A stretch of DNA of 64,000 nt from assembly GCF_024198255.1 (NCBI RefSeq), contig NZ_JAJVKW010000001.1, forward strand, positions 310,001-374,000, written 5' to 3'. Made by a program: the position numbers and the translations under genes. Below the pieces are notes generated by a model, which saw only the letters and a program-made list of their open reading frames with translations, had not been told where the DNA came from and searched no databases. Source of the DNA: Myxococcus guangdongensis (GTDB taxonomy: Bacteria > Myxococcota > Myxococcia > Myxococcales > Myxococcaceae). This document shows, in pieces, positions 1 to 8,605 of this stretch. Within the stretch, counting starts at the first letter, position 1, and each line of letters begins with the position of its first letter.

Positions 1-469
1 CGATGCCCTCGACGACGAGCTCCACGCGGAGGTCTGGAGGCGCCAGGTTGGGGCGGATGAGGTACGTGCGTCCGGTGAGATGCCACGCGTCGTCCTCGGC
101 GCTCCCCGCGAAGAGGTCCGCGCCGTGTCCGCGACGACGGGGTTCGAGCGCGTACCGGTAGCGCAGGAAGCGGATGTCGCGCGGCAGTTGCACCAGGCCT
201 TCGCGGACCGGGAGGTCGAGACGCTCGCCGTCCTCGCGGTAGGCGCTGATGGAGTCCACGCCGCCGGGGCGGGTGAAGCGGAAGGTGCGCGGCGTGCCTC
301 GGACGAGGACGACCTCCACATCGAGCGCGGGCGTGGGTTCGCGGACGTAGGTGATGTTGTAGCGCAGCGAGGCCGGGTCGTTCGCCGGACGAGGGCGGCC
401 ACCGCCGAGGCAGGACAACGCCACGAGGCAGAGCAGCGGGAGCATCGAACGGATGCGCGCGTGGGACAT
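1..469 (-). CDS. Partial secreted lipoprotein, possibly an M61-like peptidase N-terminus
   Basis: The gene starts at an ATG at 469 and runs off the left edge, so only about 156 residues are visible. The N-terminus is a lipoprotein signal: a basic start, a hydrophobic run and a Cys at residue 20 preceded by V-A-L-S. This lipobox is slightly atypical. The mature part is a beta-rich region with alternating hydrophobic and charged residues. It loosely resembles the N-terminal beta domain of M61-type glycyl aminopeptidases (a segment beginning RYNITYV soon after the signal). The HExxH zinc motif that would prove this would lie outside the window. The gene is divergent from the TIGR02996 gene, with a 74 bp gap. 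I am fairly sure of a lipoprotein gene and unsure of the peptidase assignment. Confidence 0.65.
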   Translation of the reverse strand, partial: MSHARIRSMLPLLCLVALSCLGGGRPRPANDPASLRYNITYVREPTPALDVEVVLVRGTPRTFRFTRPGGVDSISAYREDGERLDLPVREGLVQLPRDIRFLRYRYALEPRRRGHGADLFAGSAEDDAWHLTGRTYLIRPNLAPPDLRVELVVEGI

Positions 470-543
470 CACGGGCGCAACCCTAGCCTGGAGCGCAGCG
501 TGCGCGGGAGCGGCCACCGGCGCTTCCATGCGAGAGTGGGGGC

Positions 544-1833
544 ATGACCCTCCGCGGCATCTCTCCCGCCCCGGTCTCCGCCGGTGACTGGAGTGAGCTG
601 GACCACTCGCTCGTGACGGCCTGGAGTCTGGAGACGCTCGCGGTTCAAGCGGACCTCCTCCAGCAACGCGGAGATCCCCGCGGCGAATTGATGGCGCTGG
701 ATTTGAACCCGAAGCCCGAGGACCGTGGCTGGCGGCATCGGCGACAGGAGGTGCTCACCACGTGGCTGGGCGCGCCGCTCGCGGCCCGCGCGGGTCACCT
801 GGTCCAACATGGCTTCATCCACGCGCTCCGCGAGGACCGCTTCCATCCTCCGGGCCTGCTCGACGGCCCGCTGGGCACCTTCGTCAGGCAATACACGGTG
901 CGCGGCGATGAACAAGCATGGGTACGACTCGCGAGCCGTCCACGGCCCTGGCTGGTTCAGCTCACCTTCATTCCCAGCGGTCCCGGAGTGCGCGTCTGCG
1001 ACGCGGTGCGAGACGCGCTCATCGCAGCGACGCCTCATCTCCAGGAGCTGCACCTTCTGGGGTCACGCCCTTCGTTCGACACCTTCCTCCATCCCACCGT
1101 GCGCCGCGTGTACGTGGGCCAGGGACCGCTCACGGTTCCAGCCGGAGTCGAGGTGCTCGGCACGACTGACGCGGAAGGTCGTCGCGGTCCCTGGGTGGAG
1201 GACGCGGAGTTGGAGTTCGCGCTCGAGGCGGTGCAGGAGCAGCCCGACTGTGGCCAGCTCGAGGCGTCGTATGGCGCGGACTTCGTCACGGTGGGCTCGC
1301 TGCCCGCGCTGCTCGCGCGACTGCGCTCCGCGGGGCTCGTCACGATGGACGGTCCGTGCGTCCGGCTGACGACCGCGGGGCGCGTGCTGCGAAACCTGGA
1401 GCCCCTCCGCGCGCCGAGGATGCCATCGGTGCCGAGTGACCTCGGCCGTTGGGTTCTCTGGGCGGAGGCGCGCCCGTCCGTGGGAGAAGCGCACTCCGTG
1501 CCCATCAAGAGCTTGCGCGGCCACATCCAATGGCTCGATGCGTGTCTCGCGCACGCGCCCCTTCAGAAGGACATCCAGGACACGCTGGCGGGCTATCGCC
1601 GCTTCCTCGTCGACACGTTGGTCCCCGCGGGCGAGCACGAGGTCCTCGCGTTCGACTCACCCGCCGCGCTCGCGGAGGCCGTGGAGACGCTGTTGGATTT
1701 GGAGGACCTGGACCGGGAGTTCTTCCCCGAGGACAACCCCGTGGCACACGATGGGCTCGGAGCGTTGGCGTCCGCGCTCGGCTCTCCGCTGGACTCGAGC
1801 CCCGCCCTCTTTCATCTCGTGTGGGGCTCGTAG
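544..1833 (+). CDS. TIGR02996 domain protein
   Basis: This 429-residue protein carries near its N-terminus the signature of the TIGR02996 paralogous domain found in Myxococcus and Leptospira. The signature is a short helical segment ending in R-G-D-P-R-G-E-L at residues 42-49, followed by basic helices. In myxobacteria this domain heads many large proteins of unknown role, often with repeat-like bodies. The remainder has no motif I recognise; a middle segment (residues about 170-215) reads like short beta repeats. There is no signal peptide or membrane segment, so it is probably cytoplasmic. The function is unknown. The start at 544 is the first ATG after the divergent promoter region. Confidence 0.8.
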   Translation: MTLRGISPAPVSAGDWSELDHSLVTAWSLETLAVQADLLQQRGDPRGELMALDLNPKPEDRGWRHRRQEVLTTWLGAPLAARAGHLVQHGFIHALREDRFHPPGLLDGPLGTFVRQYTVRGDEQAWVRLASRPRPWLVQLTFIPSGPGVRVCDAVRDALIAATPHLQELHLLGSRPSFDTFLHPTVRRVYVGQGPLTVPAGVEVLGTTDAEGRRGPWVEDAELEFALEAVQEQPDCGQLEASYGADFVTVGSLPALLARLRSAGLVTMDGPCVRLTTAGRVLRNLEPLRAPRMPSVPSDLGRWVLWAEARPSVGEAHSVPIKSLRGHIQWLDACLAHAPLQKDIQDTLAGYRRFLVDTLVPAGEHEVLAFDSPAALAEAVETLLDLEDLDREFFPEDNPVAHDGLGALASALGSPLDSSPALFHLVWGS

Positions 1834-1992
1834 GCGGCAGCGCGGCTCCCCATGACTGCGCCATATCGGCCCCGTGGGGCTACGAGTAGATTCAGCGCCG
1901 TGCATTCCGACATCATGCGCCTGATGCCACATCTCCCCCTGTTCCGACGCCTCACACGAAGAAATCGGCCGGACGTTCAGGCATTTGCACCA

Positions 1993-2811
1993 ATGTCTTT
2001 TCGTCAAGTGGCTCGGTGGAAGGCCACACCATGGTGGCTTTCCCTGGTCCTGCTGACTGCGTGCGCGAGCAGCCCGAGTCGACCCGGGCATGGAGACCTG
2101 CGTCTTGACACAGAAAGCGCAGCGAAGCTTCGCCATGCGGCGGCGGTGTCAAGGAGCGCGACTGGCTCTGCGTCGACCCAGGAAGTGGCCTCGCAGCTCA
2201 TCAAGCTCACACCTGCAGTGCTCGTCATACTGAAGCATGACAATTCAGTGAATGAGCTTGAAGAGCGTCTCATGGATTGCGCCATACAGGCTGAGCGCCA
2301 GATCAATACTCGCTTCTTTGGCGGTCGCCCGCCAACGCGGAACGAATGCCTCGAAACAGTAGAGGTAGACGCCTGTGGAAAGTCCGTGACCCGTGCCATG
2401 CGCCTAGGGCAACAGAAGCATGCTCTTGCCCTCAAATGTGCTCGCGAGGTGCTCGACGCATTGTGGCCCGCCCCATTCAGCATCGAACAACGCTATCGCT
2501 ACTATCCCCAAGCCCGGATTCTCGAAACCATCGGACCAGACGAGGAGGCACGCCTTCTTGGCCAGGGTTGCGGACATGAGCTCTGGCGCACCATCAAGCC
2601 GGATATCGTTCTGCACGGAAGCCACGACTTGCTGAAGTCCGCACTCACCTTGGACTTCAAATTCCCCTGCCCAAACACGAATCAGGCTCAATGGACTCGC
2701 TACGGCGCCTCCAGTGCTTATGCGGGAAAGGGGCAGGACGAGATCTATACAGCGGCCCTGGGAGGAAAAGCCGTCATCATCTCCCCGAGAGAGGGCGTGG
2801 TGCTTCGATGA
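1993..2811 (+). CDS. Lipoprotein toxin with PD-(D/E)xK nuclease-like C-terminus (SitA-like)
   Basis: From the ATG at 1993 this is a 272-residue lipoprotein precursor. It has a hydrophobic run ending L-L-T-A-C, a good lipobox with the lipidated Cys at residue 24. An upstream in-frame start at 1852 would bury the signal peptide about 48 residues in, so I reject it. The C-terminal half carries a restriction-endonuclease-like signature: E196 in GHELW, P203-D204 in KPDIVL, and D221-F-K223 in LTLDFKF, fitting PD-(D/E)xK. Several Cys residues precede it (C96, C119, C128, C149). The gene overlaps the next one, a DUF3396-type immunity gene, by 4 bp (ATGA). Known biology: in Myxococcus, SitA lipoprotein toxins with variable C-termini are passed between cells by TraA/TraB outer-membrane exchange and neutralised by a downstream SitI. 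The architecture here matches that, but nuclease activity and delivery are inference. Confidence 0.65.
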   Translation: MSFRQVARWKATPWWLSLVLLTACASSPSRPGHGDLRLDTESAAKLRHAAAVSRSATGSASTQEVASQLIKLTPAVLVILKHDNSVNELEERLMDCAIQAERQINTRFFGGRPPTRNECLETVEVDACGKSVTRAMRLGQQKHALALKCAREVLDALWPAPFSIEQRYRYYPQARILETIGPDEEARLLGQGCGHELWRTIKPDIVLHGSHDLLKSALTLDFKFPCPNTNQAQWTRYGASSAYAGKGQDEIYTAALGGKAVIISPREGVVLR

Positions 2812-3731
2812 GCGATAGAATTCCTGCCATCCGACTCCACACAAAGAGTGGGAGTCTCGCGGTCCGCGATGGGTTGGTCCTCTCCTTCTTCATCCACCGC
2901 AATCATGAAGACACAGCCCACGCGATATGGCGTGCCTTGCAAATCTACCTTCGAGCCATCCCTCCCCAGTCCCTGGGCTGGTATGCCTCTGACGAAGGAG
3001 ACATGGTTCCACTGGACGATGCGGGATGGGAGCACAACCGCAAGCAAGTCCTTGAACGCTCGTGGGGTACGGCCTGGATTGTCGAGCTGTTCGAAAACGA
3101 GGGAGAGGCCGGGGGCTATCAATTCGAATATTATGGGAGACGCCTTGATGAGCCCTCCTGGCCGACTCCCCAGAATCCAGCCACGAGTGTGGCCCTTACC
3201 TTCCCCACCGAGTATCTCCTGACGCATGGTCCGGAGCATTTTCGCACCCTGGCCCTCGACATTGCTCGTGAGCTTCCCTTCAGCTTTGGTTACGCCAGCC
3301 CAGCGCTCCTCTCCCATCCAGGGGGCTGGTTCGCCGTCCGGAAGCAGGTCCAAGAGATGCTCCAACGCTACCTGGGACTGGACCTCCCACGGCTGGGAGA
3401 GACCAGTCGGAACATCGGAAGTCAGGCACGAGGCGCTTACTGGCTCACCTTCCTAGGACAGCCGCTGCTCAGTCAGCTTGGAGGACAAGAAACCGTGGAG
3501 CGCCAGCTCGAATTGCCGAGTGTGTCAGTCCAAGCCGTAGACGAGCAGCGGCTACTGGTCACGTTGGGAGAGTGGCCCGAGGCGCTCGATACCGAAAAGC
3601 AACCCATTCCACTCTCCTATTGGGAGATGACACGCGTCCTCAAACCCTTCCTGCATTATGAGGAAGAGGTCAACGGACTGCCGTGGGACCCTATCATTCT
3701 GCGTCTCCGGAGCCATCGACTCGGGCAATGA
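2808..3731 (+). CDS. DUF3396 (type VI immunity family) protein, cognate immunity
   Basis: This 307-residue soluble protein has no signal peptide. Its ATG at 2808 lies inside the stop of the preceding lipoprotein toxin (ATGA overlap), implying tight translational coupling, as expected for an immunity partner. The N-terminal beta strand (VRDGLVLSFF), the GWYASDEG and the WFAVRKQVQEML segments fit the DUF3396 family. That family is annotated as type VI secretion immunity and occurs in many divergent copies in myxobacteria. Its likely role is binding and blocking the nuclease-like domain encoded upstream. No T6SS gene lies nearby, so the family name should not be read as evidence of T6SS delivery. 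A weak stem (3738-3742 with 3755-3759) follows the stop. Confidence 0.72.
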   Translation: MSDRIPAIRLHTKSGSLAVRDGLVLSFFIHRNHEDTAHAIWRALQIYLRAIPPQSLGWYASDEGDMVPLDDAGWEHNRKQVLERSWGTAWIVELFENEGEAGGYQFEYYGRRLDEPSWPTPQNPATSVALTFPTEYLLTHGPEHFRTLALDIARELPFSFGYASPALLSHPGGWFAVRKQVQEMLQRYLGLDLPRLGETSRNIGSQARGAYWLTFLGQPLLSQLGGQETVERQLELPSVSVQAVDEQRLLVTLGEWPEALDTEKQPIPLSYWEMTRVLKPFLHYEEEVNGLPWDPIILRLRSHRLGQ

Positions 3732-3774
3732 GGCAAGGCGCCGAATCCAGTGATGGCGCGTGGACTCGGCTCGC

Positions 3775-4401
3775 TCATCTCACGAGGTTGACTGTCAGAT
3801 TCCCGGAACCAAAGGTCTTCGGCCGCATGACCAGTCTCCGGTCCCCGAACAGACAGTTCTCCGTGCAGTGATTGAAGCCAATCTGTGGCACGCACGCAGA
3901 CAGACCGGATGATGCTGTCCAGATGCCCCCATCGTCGGCTTCGGCGTAGTAGTAGACCGTCGAGGCCTGCGTCCGGAGAACGAACACTTCCTGGTTCAGA
4001 CCGATGCCCCACCAACCCCGTGCAATATGGCCCCCTGAAGCACCACCGCAGGCGACCGCATCGGGGAAGGCGATGAAGATCCAGATGGTCGAGCCGTAGC
4101 TGTTGCGGAAGCGCAGCTCCCGTTCCGTCGCCAGCAGTGCCCACTCCTGCAGAGGACGAGGCTCGCTCCGATGAATGAGCCCAGGAGAATCGTTCACGCT
4201 GTTGAACTCCGTGAGCTCCGTCAGCTGCTCCTCTCGAGCCGTGATTCCAGTCGGTGGTCGAGTGCCGAAGGCTCCGGTCGGAGCCATCCCGGGAACACCC
4301 CTCCACTGCGTCGCCCAGGCGTCGGGGGGCCGCGCGGAGAGGAGGCCACCGGCCCCCACTCCCAGCAGCGTGCCTGCACGAAGAAAACCTCGCCTGTTCA
4401 T
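3775..4401 (-). CDS. Tat-exported DUF1036 family protein
   Basis: Starting at 4401 the 208-residue protein opens M-N-R-R-G-F-L-R-A-G, a twin-arginine (Tat) signal, followed by a glycine/leucine-rich hydrophobic stretch ending around A-W-A. A longer open frame upstream only adds residues in front of the Tat motif. The mature C-terminal domain has the DUF1036 layout: an N-terminal strand RFRNSYGSTIWIFIAF, then GWWGIG, then a YYYAEADDGGIW core and conserved Cys near the end. DUF1036 proteins are secreted and of unknown function. Tat export suggests folding, perhaps with cofactor or disulfides, before translocation. It lies 70 bp downstream of an unrelated lipoprotein gene on the same strand and may share its transcript. 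Confidence 0.72.
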   Translation of the reverse strand: MNRRGFLRAGTLLGVGAGGLLSARPPDAWATQWRGVPGMAPTGAFGTRPPTGITAREEQLTELTEFNSVNDSPGLIHRSEPRPLQEWALLATERELRFRNSYGSTIWIFIAFPDAVACGGASGGHIARGWWGIGLNQEVFVLRTQASTVYYYAEADDGGIWTASSGLSACVPQIGFNHCTENCLFGDRRLVMRPKTFGSGNLTVNLVR

Positions 4402-4471
4402 CGAAAGCTTGCCTGACTGACGCACGATATTCCTCCCGCGCAACGAGAAATGAAGACTGTCTTTTCGGACG

Positions 4472-5368
4472 TCAGGGGCTGCCGCACAAGCCGTAACTGC
4501 AATTCCACCGGAACGCGAGCGTGGCGTGATACCCGCCGCCCGCGTTGTTGAACGTGTCCCATCGATGATTGCGGATGTAGTACTCGAAGTTGCCACAGGC
4601 CACGAGCGGCGGACACGTCGCGTAGCTGCCGCTGTACGCGGAGAACGACCGCCAGTATCCCGGATTGATGCTCCACGAGCCCTTCACGGAAAGCTCGTAT
4701 GAGAACCAGATCCCCGCGACCGTGCCCCAGGCCTCGACCTTGGCGAATGACGACTTCGAATTCGCGGTCGCCCATCCATTCCCGGCGACGTTCAGCCAGC
4801 ACTGGACGAAGTCCCCACTCGGATAGCAGAAGCTATTGAGCAGGGCCCCATCCCCTGCGGAAGAACGAGGGTCCGGAGCCACCGCGGCCCACGCGGGAGC
4901 CCGCGTGTCACCGGAGCCTTCACGGATCCCCTCGGCCCTGAGCAAGGCCTCGGGCGGCACGGCACCTCCCGTCAGCCGGCGATAGAGGGCGGCGGAGGAA
5001 TGGGCGGCGAGGGCGTCGTCCTCCAAGACACTCCCCTCCCCCAATCGCCCGCTCTCCGAGATGAGGATGCCGTCAGGCTTCAGTTCGTAGAAGTCGACGA
5101 AATGCTCGGGTGCCACCTCGACTCGGGCAATCAAATGATTGAGCGCATCCAGCCGCGGACCCAGTTTTCGCGCGGCGTCCACTGCGGCCACGGGGTCGTC
5201 CTCGTGGAGCTCGCGAATGCGCTGGATGGCCAGTCGAGCCTCTTCCTGCGACGAGGGATTCAGGTCCAGCGGCGCCTGTTCTTCCCCCAGAGCGCCGCTG
5301 CATCCCGCCGCGCAGAGAACAGCCGCCATCCACAAGACTTCCCTCCGAATCGGACATCCGAGCTTCAT
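4472..5368 (-). CDS. Hypothetical lipoprotein with Trp/Tyr-rich C-terminal domain
   Basis: I chose the ATG at 5368 because GGAGGT sits 7 bases before it; an ATG at 5386 has no such site. The 298-residue product has a lipoprotein signal ending A-A-G-C. It then has a charged helical region (residues about 30-110), a linker, and a C-terminal domain rich in Trp, Tyr, Ser and Gly with five or more Cys, as expected of a disulfide-stabilised extracytoplasmic beta domain. I do not recognise the family. The C-terminal domain could bind carbohydrate or another surface ligand, but nothing in the sequence proves it. The DUF1036 gene follows on the same strand. Confidence 0.75.
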   Translation of the reverse strand: MKLGCPIRREVLWMAAVLCAAGCSGALGEEQAPLDLNPSSQEEARLAIQRIRELHEDDPVAAVDAARKLGPRLDALNHLIARVEVAPEHFVDFYELKPDGILISESGRLGEGSVLEDDALAAHSSAALYRRLTGGAVPPEALLRAEGIREGSGDTRAPAWAAVAPDPRSSAGDGALLNSFCYPSGDFVQCWLNVAGNGWATANSKSSFAKVEAWGTVAGIWFSYELSVKGSWSINPGYWRSFSAYSGSYATCPPLVACGNFEYYIRNHRWDTFNNAGGGYHATLAFRWNCSYGLCGSP

Positions 5369-5444
5369 CGTGCACCTCCGACTCACATGGAATGTGCTCC
5401 CCCATCCGCACCGTCAGATAGCGCAACGATTCACAAACAAACAT

Positions 5445-5458
5445 CCCTAGTTCTAGGG
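5445..5458. promoter_or_regulatory. 14-bp perfect inverted repeat CCCTAG-TT-CTAGGG
   Basis: Two 6-base arms with a 2-base centre lie 77-90 bp upstream of the lipoprotein start at 5368. It is a plausible operator or the relic of a terminator; no regulator can be named. Confidence 0.3.
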
Positions 5459-5496
5459 AGAGGCCGGGGCGAATCGGAGCGAGCAGGGCCTGGACA

Positions 5497-5521
5497 GCCG
5501 AGGCCCTGCCCCTCCCTCGGC
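5497..5521 (-). terminator. Possible terminator stem after the esterase remnant
   Basis: GCCGAGG and CCTCGGC form a 7 bp stem with an 11-base loop directly after the stop of the decayed esterase. No T-tract follows, so it is at best a weak or relic terminator. Confidence 0.3.
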
Positions 5522-5523
5522 CA

Positions 5524-5893
5524 TCAGGGCCGCTGCTGCGCCAGCATCCAGGCGAAGACCTTCGGGTCCTTGTACACAGTGCCCCAGATGTAGTGATTAC
5601 CGCTCTCGAAGAGCGTGAACAGCATCGGCCTCGTGGGCGGCTGTCCGTTCGCGTCGGTCGCGGTCTGTCCATCCACCCACTCCCACTTCCCGAGCGCGGG
5701 CCTGTCCCAGGTGTGTGAACCAGTTGCCCATCGCCATGTAACCGACCGCGGAGTCATCAATGGCATGCGACGCCCAGAGGTGGAGGTTTCCATCAACCAT
5801 GGCCTGTGCCAGGGACGCGCTCGAACCCCATCCCCCCGTGCAGATGGGAATCGCGGCCGCGAGCTTCTGGGGGAGAAGTCAAACACAACATGA
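5524..5893 (-). pseudogene. Decayed alpha/beta-hydrolase (PHB depolymerase/esterase-like) C-terminal remnant
   Basis: Two minus-strand frames together spell the end of a secreted esterase. One frame (about 5870 down to 5700) reads KLAAAIPICTGGW and later LHLWASHAIDDSAV, resembling the acid-residue region of alpha/beta hydrolases of the polyhydroxybutyrate depolymerase/feruloyl esterase group. The other frame (about 5700 to 5524) reads GKWEWVDGQ, then FESGNHYIWG, then DPKVFAWMLAQ, resembling the catalytic-His region and C-terminus. A frameshift near 5700 separates them, an in-frame TGA precedes the first part, and there is no N-terminus or nucleophile GxSxG. It is therefore a truncated, frameshifted relic, unless there are sequencing errors. 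Confidence 0.6.
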
Positions 5894-5944
5894 GCCAAGG
5901 TGGCCTACTTGATCACCCTGTTGCAGTCGCATCTCACCTTCGAA

Positions 5945-6553
5945 TCAAGAATCGCCACCGGGCGTCTTCTCCTGAGGCGCCGCACCCGTGAGCAGGAAGG
6001 CGCGCGCGGCCTCCAGGATTTCATCCGAGAGCGGCATCGTCTTCGTCGCCCGCGCGAGCGTCATCGCCCCGAACAGGAGCGCCACCGTGGCCAGCGCTCG
6101 CTGCCGCCCGGTGACACCCTCCGACCCTGGGACTCGGCCCCCCAGCTCCGCCGCGAGCATCTCCACGCCCCGCCCCAACGCCTCCTGCGCCTCGGGCGTG
6201 CCCCGCGTCACGTCCGACAACACGGAGGGCAGGATGCAGCCCTCCTCCATGTCGTCACGGTTGTGGCGGTTCAGGTACCGCCGCACGAAGTGGCTCAAAA
6301 ACTCCGCGCCACGCAGCTCCTCCAGTCCCCCCAACCAGCGCGAGTGCTGATGCTGGAAGAACGCCCGCACCGACTCCGCGAGCAGCGAGTCCTTCGAGGC
6401 GAAGTGTGCATAGAAGCCGCCCACCGTCAGCCCGGCCGCGCGCATGACGCGCTCCACGCTCGCGCCCGCGAACCCCTCCTTCCGGAAGAGCGACTCCGCC
6501 GCCGCGAGGATCCGCTCGCGCGTGGCCTGCTTGTGCTCGGGTGCGTAGCGCAT
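5945..6553 (-). CDS. TetR/AcrR family transcriptional regulator
   Basis: This 202-residue protein has an N-terminal TetR DNA-binding domain (residues about 9-55): ATRERILAAAESLFRKEGF, then the recognition helix region GLTVGGFYAHFASKDSLL. The C-terminal ligand domain is typical of regulators with a TetR_C fold. I prefer the ATG at 6553: GGGAG lies about 12 bases upstream and only 7 bp separate it from the preceding thioesterase stop. An ATG at 6574 would overlap that gene by 14 bp. The pair is therefore an operon in which the regulator is the second gene. It probably represses its own operon, and perhaps the divergent fabF-like gene, in response to an acyl or hydrophobic ligand. A 13 bp palindrome in the divergent intergenic region is a candidate operator. 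Confidence 0.9.
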   Translation of the reverse strand: MRYAPEHKQATRERILAAAESLFRKEGFAGASVERVMRAAGLTVGGFYAHFASKDSLLAESVRAFFQHQHSRWLGGLEELRGAEFLSHFVRRYLNRHNRDDMEEGCILPSVLSDVTRGTPEAQEALGRGVEMLAAELGGRVPGSEGVTGRQRALATVALLFGAMTLARATKTMPLSDEILEAARAFLLTGAAPQEKTPGGDS

Positions 6554-6560
6554 CGCCGCC

Positions 6561-7085
6561 CTACTCCCGGCCACCCGGGCCCGCGGGCCTGAACACCATG
6601 CACGTCGTCGTGCCGTGCGCGTACAGCTTCCCGCTCGCGTCCGTCAGCTTCGCCTGCGCCGTCGCCACCCGCCCCCCCACGTGAATCACCTCGCCCGTGC
6701 ACGTCAGCTTCCCCGTGTCCTGGGAGATGGCTCGCACCATGTTCACGTGCAGCTCCAACGTCGTGTACCCCGCCCCCACCGGCAACGTGCTGTGCACCGC
6801 GCACCCCAGCGCCGAGTCCAACAACGTCGCCGCCAGCCCCCCGTGCACCGTCCCAATCGGGTTGTAGTGGTACTCCCCGGGCTCCACCTCGAACACCGCC
6901 CGCCCCTCGGACACCTCCACGGGCGCGAAGCCCATCAGCGATGCAATCGGCGCCCCCGGCACCTCGCCCCGGACGATGGCGCGCAGGTACTCCAACCCCG
7001 ACATCGTCTTCGCCGCCGTCACCCCCTCCCGGTAGTCCCGCCACGTCACCGTCCGGGTCCGCGCGTCGCTCTTCGCCTCGCTCAT
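6561..7085 (-). CDS. PaaI-like hotdog-fold acyl-CoA thioesterase
   Basis: This 174-residue protein has the hotdog-fold signature of the PaaI/4HBT thioesterase superfamily: HYNPIGTVHGGLAATLLDSALG, with the central helix and its HGG motif, followed by strands around VNMVRAISQDTGKL and GEVIHVGGRVATAQA. Such enzymes hydrolyse acyl-CoA thioesters in the cytoplasm; the substrate cannot be read here. It starts at the ATG at 7085 and is followed 7 bp later by the TetR regulator gene. It is divergent from a ketosynthase gene, which fits a role in fatty-acyl metabolism. Confidence 0.85.
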   Translation of the reverse strand: MSEAKSDARTRTVTWRDYREGVTAAKTMSGLEYLRAIVRGEVPGAPIASLMGFAPVEVSEGRAVFEVEPGEYHYNPIGTVHGGLAATLLDSALGCAVHSTLPVGAGYTTLELHVNMVRAISQDTGKLTCTGEVIHVGGRVATAQAKLTDASGKLYAHGTTTCMVFRPAGPGGRE

Positions 7086-7105
7086 GGTTGCTCCCTCGAT
7101 GGAAT

Positions 7106-7118
7106 GATGACCGTCATC
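7106..7118. promoter_or_regulatory. 13-bp palindrome GATGAC-C-GTCATC, candidate TetR operator
   Basis: This perfect palindrome lies 20-33 bp upstream of the thioesterase start, in the region shared with the divergent ketosynthase gene. Size, symmetry and position suit the TetR regulator encoded in the same operon. The link is inference. Confidence 0.4.
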
Positions 7119-7277
7119 GTCCCAGAACCGGACATCCACTCGTTCCTCGACAATGAGGCTTGCACGATGAAATGATACCCATAATACAAAGGGACATCGA
7201 GCGCACGCCACGAAGAGGAGGGCCCACGGACGGCCGGACCGTGTGTTCTCCTGGCGTGCCATGCAAGGGAGCGGCGG

Positions 7278-8522
7278 ATGCAGAAGCGGCGCGTGGTGGT
7301 GACGGGACTGGGGCTCATCAGCCCCTGTGGGACGGGCGTGGAGAAGAGCTGGGAGGCGCTGGTGCGCGGCCAGAGCGGCGTGGGCCCCATCACCCTCTTC
7401 GACGCGAGCGCGCTCGACTGCCGCATCGCCGGCGAGGTGAAGGACTTCAAGGTCGAGGACCACATCGAGCGGCGCGAGGCCCGACGCATGGACCGCTTCG
7501 CCCACTTCGCCGTCGTCGCCTCCGACATGGCCCTGGAGGACTCGGGCCTGCAAGTCACCCCCGAGAACGCCGAGCGCATCGCCACCATCATCGGCTCGGG
7601 CATCGGAGGCATCACCAGCCTGGAGGACACCTTCCGCCGCACGCTGGAGAAGGGGCCGGACCGCATCAGCCCCTTCTTCGTCCTGCAGATGATCATCAAC
7701 ATGGCCCCCGGCTACGTCAGCCTGCGCCATGGCCTCAAGGGCCCCTCCTGGGCGCCCAACTCCGCGTGCTCCACCAGCGCCCACGCCATCGGCGAGGCGA
7801 TGCGCGGCATCCAGCGCGGGGACTTCGACGTGGCGGTGGCCGGAGGCGCGGAGGCGCCCATCTCACTGCTCGGCGTCGGAGGCTTCGCGGCCATGCAGGC
7901 CCTGTCCCTGCGCAACGACGCGCCCCACGCCGCCAGCCGCCCCTTCGACGCGGACCGCGATGGCTTCGTGCTCGCCGAGGGCTCCGGCATGCTCGTCCTC
8001 GAGGAGTTGGAGCACGCCCGCGCGCGCGGCGCCCGCATCCACGCGGAGCTCACCGGCTACGGCGCCAGCTCCGACGCGTACCACGTCACCGCGCCCGCCC
8101 CGGAGCACGAGGGCGCCCAGCGCAGCATGCGCTCGGCCCTCCATGACGCGGGCTTGCGCCCCACCGACATCGGCTACATCAACGCGCACGGCACCTCCAC
8201 GGATGTGGGTGACCTCATGGAGACCCAGGGCATCCACCACGTCTTCGGTGACGCCGCGCGCTCCGTCGCCGTCTCCTCCACCAAGTCGATGACCGGCCAC
8301 ATGAACGGCGCGGCGGGCGCCGCGGAGGCCGTCATCAGCATCCTCGCCCTCACCCGGGGCGTGCTGCCGCCCACCATCAACCTGGAGCGGTTGGACCCGC
8401 GCATCAGCCTGGACTGCGTGCCCAACACCGCGAGGCCCGCTCACGTCGACGCCGTGATGAGCAACTCCTTCGGCTTCGGCGGCACCAACGTGTCGCTCAT
8501 CTTCCGAAGGCTGATCGCCTGA
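7278..8522 (+). CDS. fabF: Beta-ketoacyl-ACP synthase II (FabF-type)
   Basis: This 414-residue decarboxylating condensing enzyme elongates acyl-ACP with malonyl-ACP in type II fatty-acid synthesis. The Cys-His-His triad is complete: C164 in [12 protein letters not shown]304 in NAHGTST and H341 in [12 protein letters not shown]. The N-terminal [12 protein letters not shown] and C-terminal [10 protein letters not shown] motifs are also typical. The length is normal. No acpP or fabG is adjacent, so this looks like a stand-alone paralogue rather than the main fab cluster copy. It may serve a specialised branch together with the divergent thioesterase. An alternative is a ketosynthase of a secondary pathway, but no carrier protein or acyltransferase lies nearby. 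Confidence 0.93.
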   Translation: MQKRRVVVTGLGLISPCGTGVEKSWEALVRGQSGVGPITLFDASALDCRIAGEVKDFKVEDHIERREARRMDRFAHFAVVASDMALEDSGLQVTPENAERIATIIGSGIGGITSLEDTFRRTLEKGPDRISPFFVLQMIINMAPGYVSLRHGLKGPSWAPNSACSTSAHAIGEAMRGIQRGDFDVAVAGGAEAPISLLGVGGFAAMQALSLRNDAPHAASRPFDADRDGFVLAEGSGMLVLEELEHARARGARIHAELTGYGASSDAYHVTAPAPEHEGAQRSMRSALHDAGLRPTDIGYINAHGTSTDVGDLMETQGIHHVFGDAARSVAVSSTKSMTGHMNGAAGAAEAVISILALTRGVLPPTINLERLDPRISLDCVPNTARPAHVDAVMSNSFGFGGTNVSLIFRRLIA

Positions 8523-8543
8523 GCCTTGTCCCGCATCATCCCT

Positions 8544-8605
8544 GTAAACCGCGAAAACTCGTTTACCAACGCACGCGAACGGCATGCCGCATCGCGGCGG
8601 TAAAC
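8544..8605. promoter_or_regulatory. Cluster of GTAAAC repeats downstream of fabF
   Basis: GTAAAC (8544-8549) and its inverse GTTTAC (8561-8566) form an inverted repeat with an 11-base spacer, and a third GTAAAC lies at 8600-8605. They sit in the 333 bp gap before the ScfR-like regulator, whose proximal operator is at 8766. The same GTAAA core occurs in the centre of that operator. The function is unproven. Confidence 0.3.

Noticed and set aside
2808..3731. Evidence for a type VI secretion locus from the DUF3396 immunity name
   Set aside because: No VgrG, Hcp, PAAR or Tss gene lies in the window, and the toxin has a lipoprotein signal instead.
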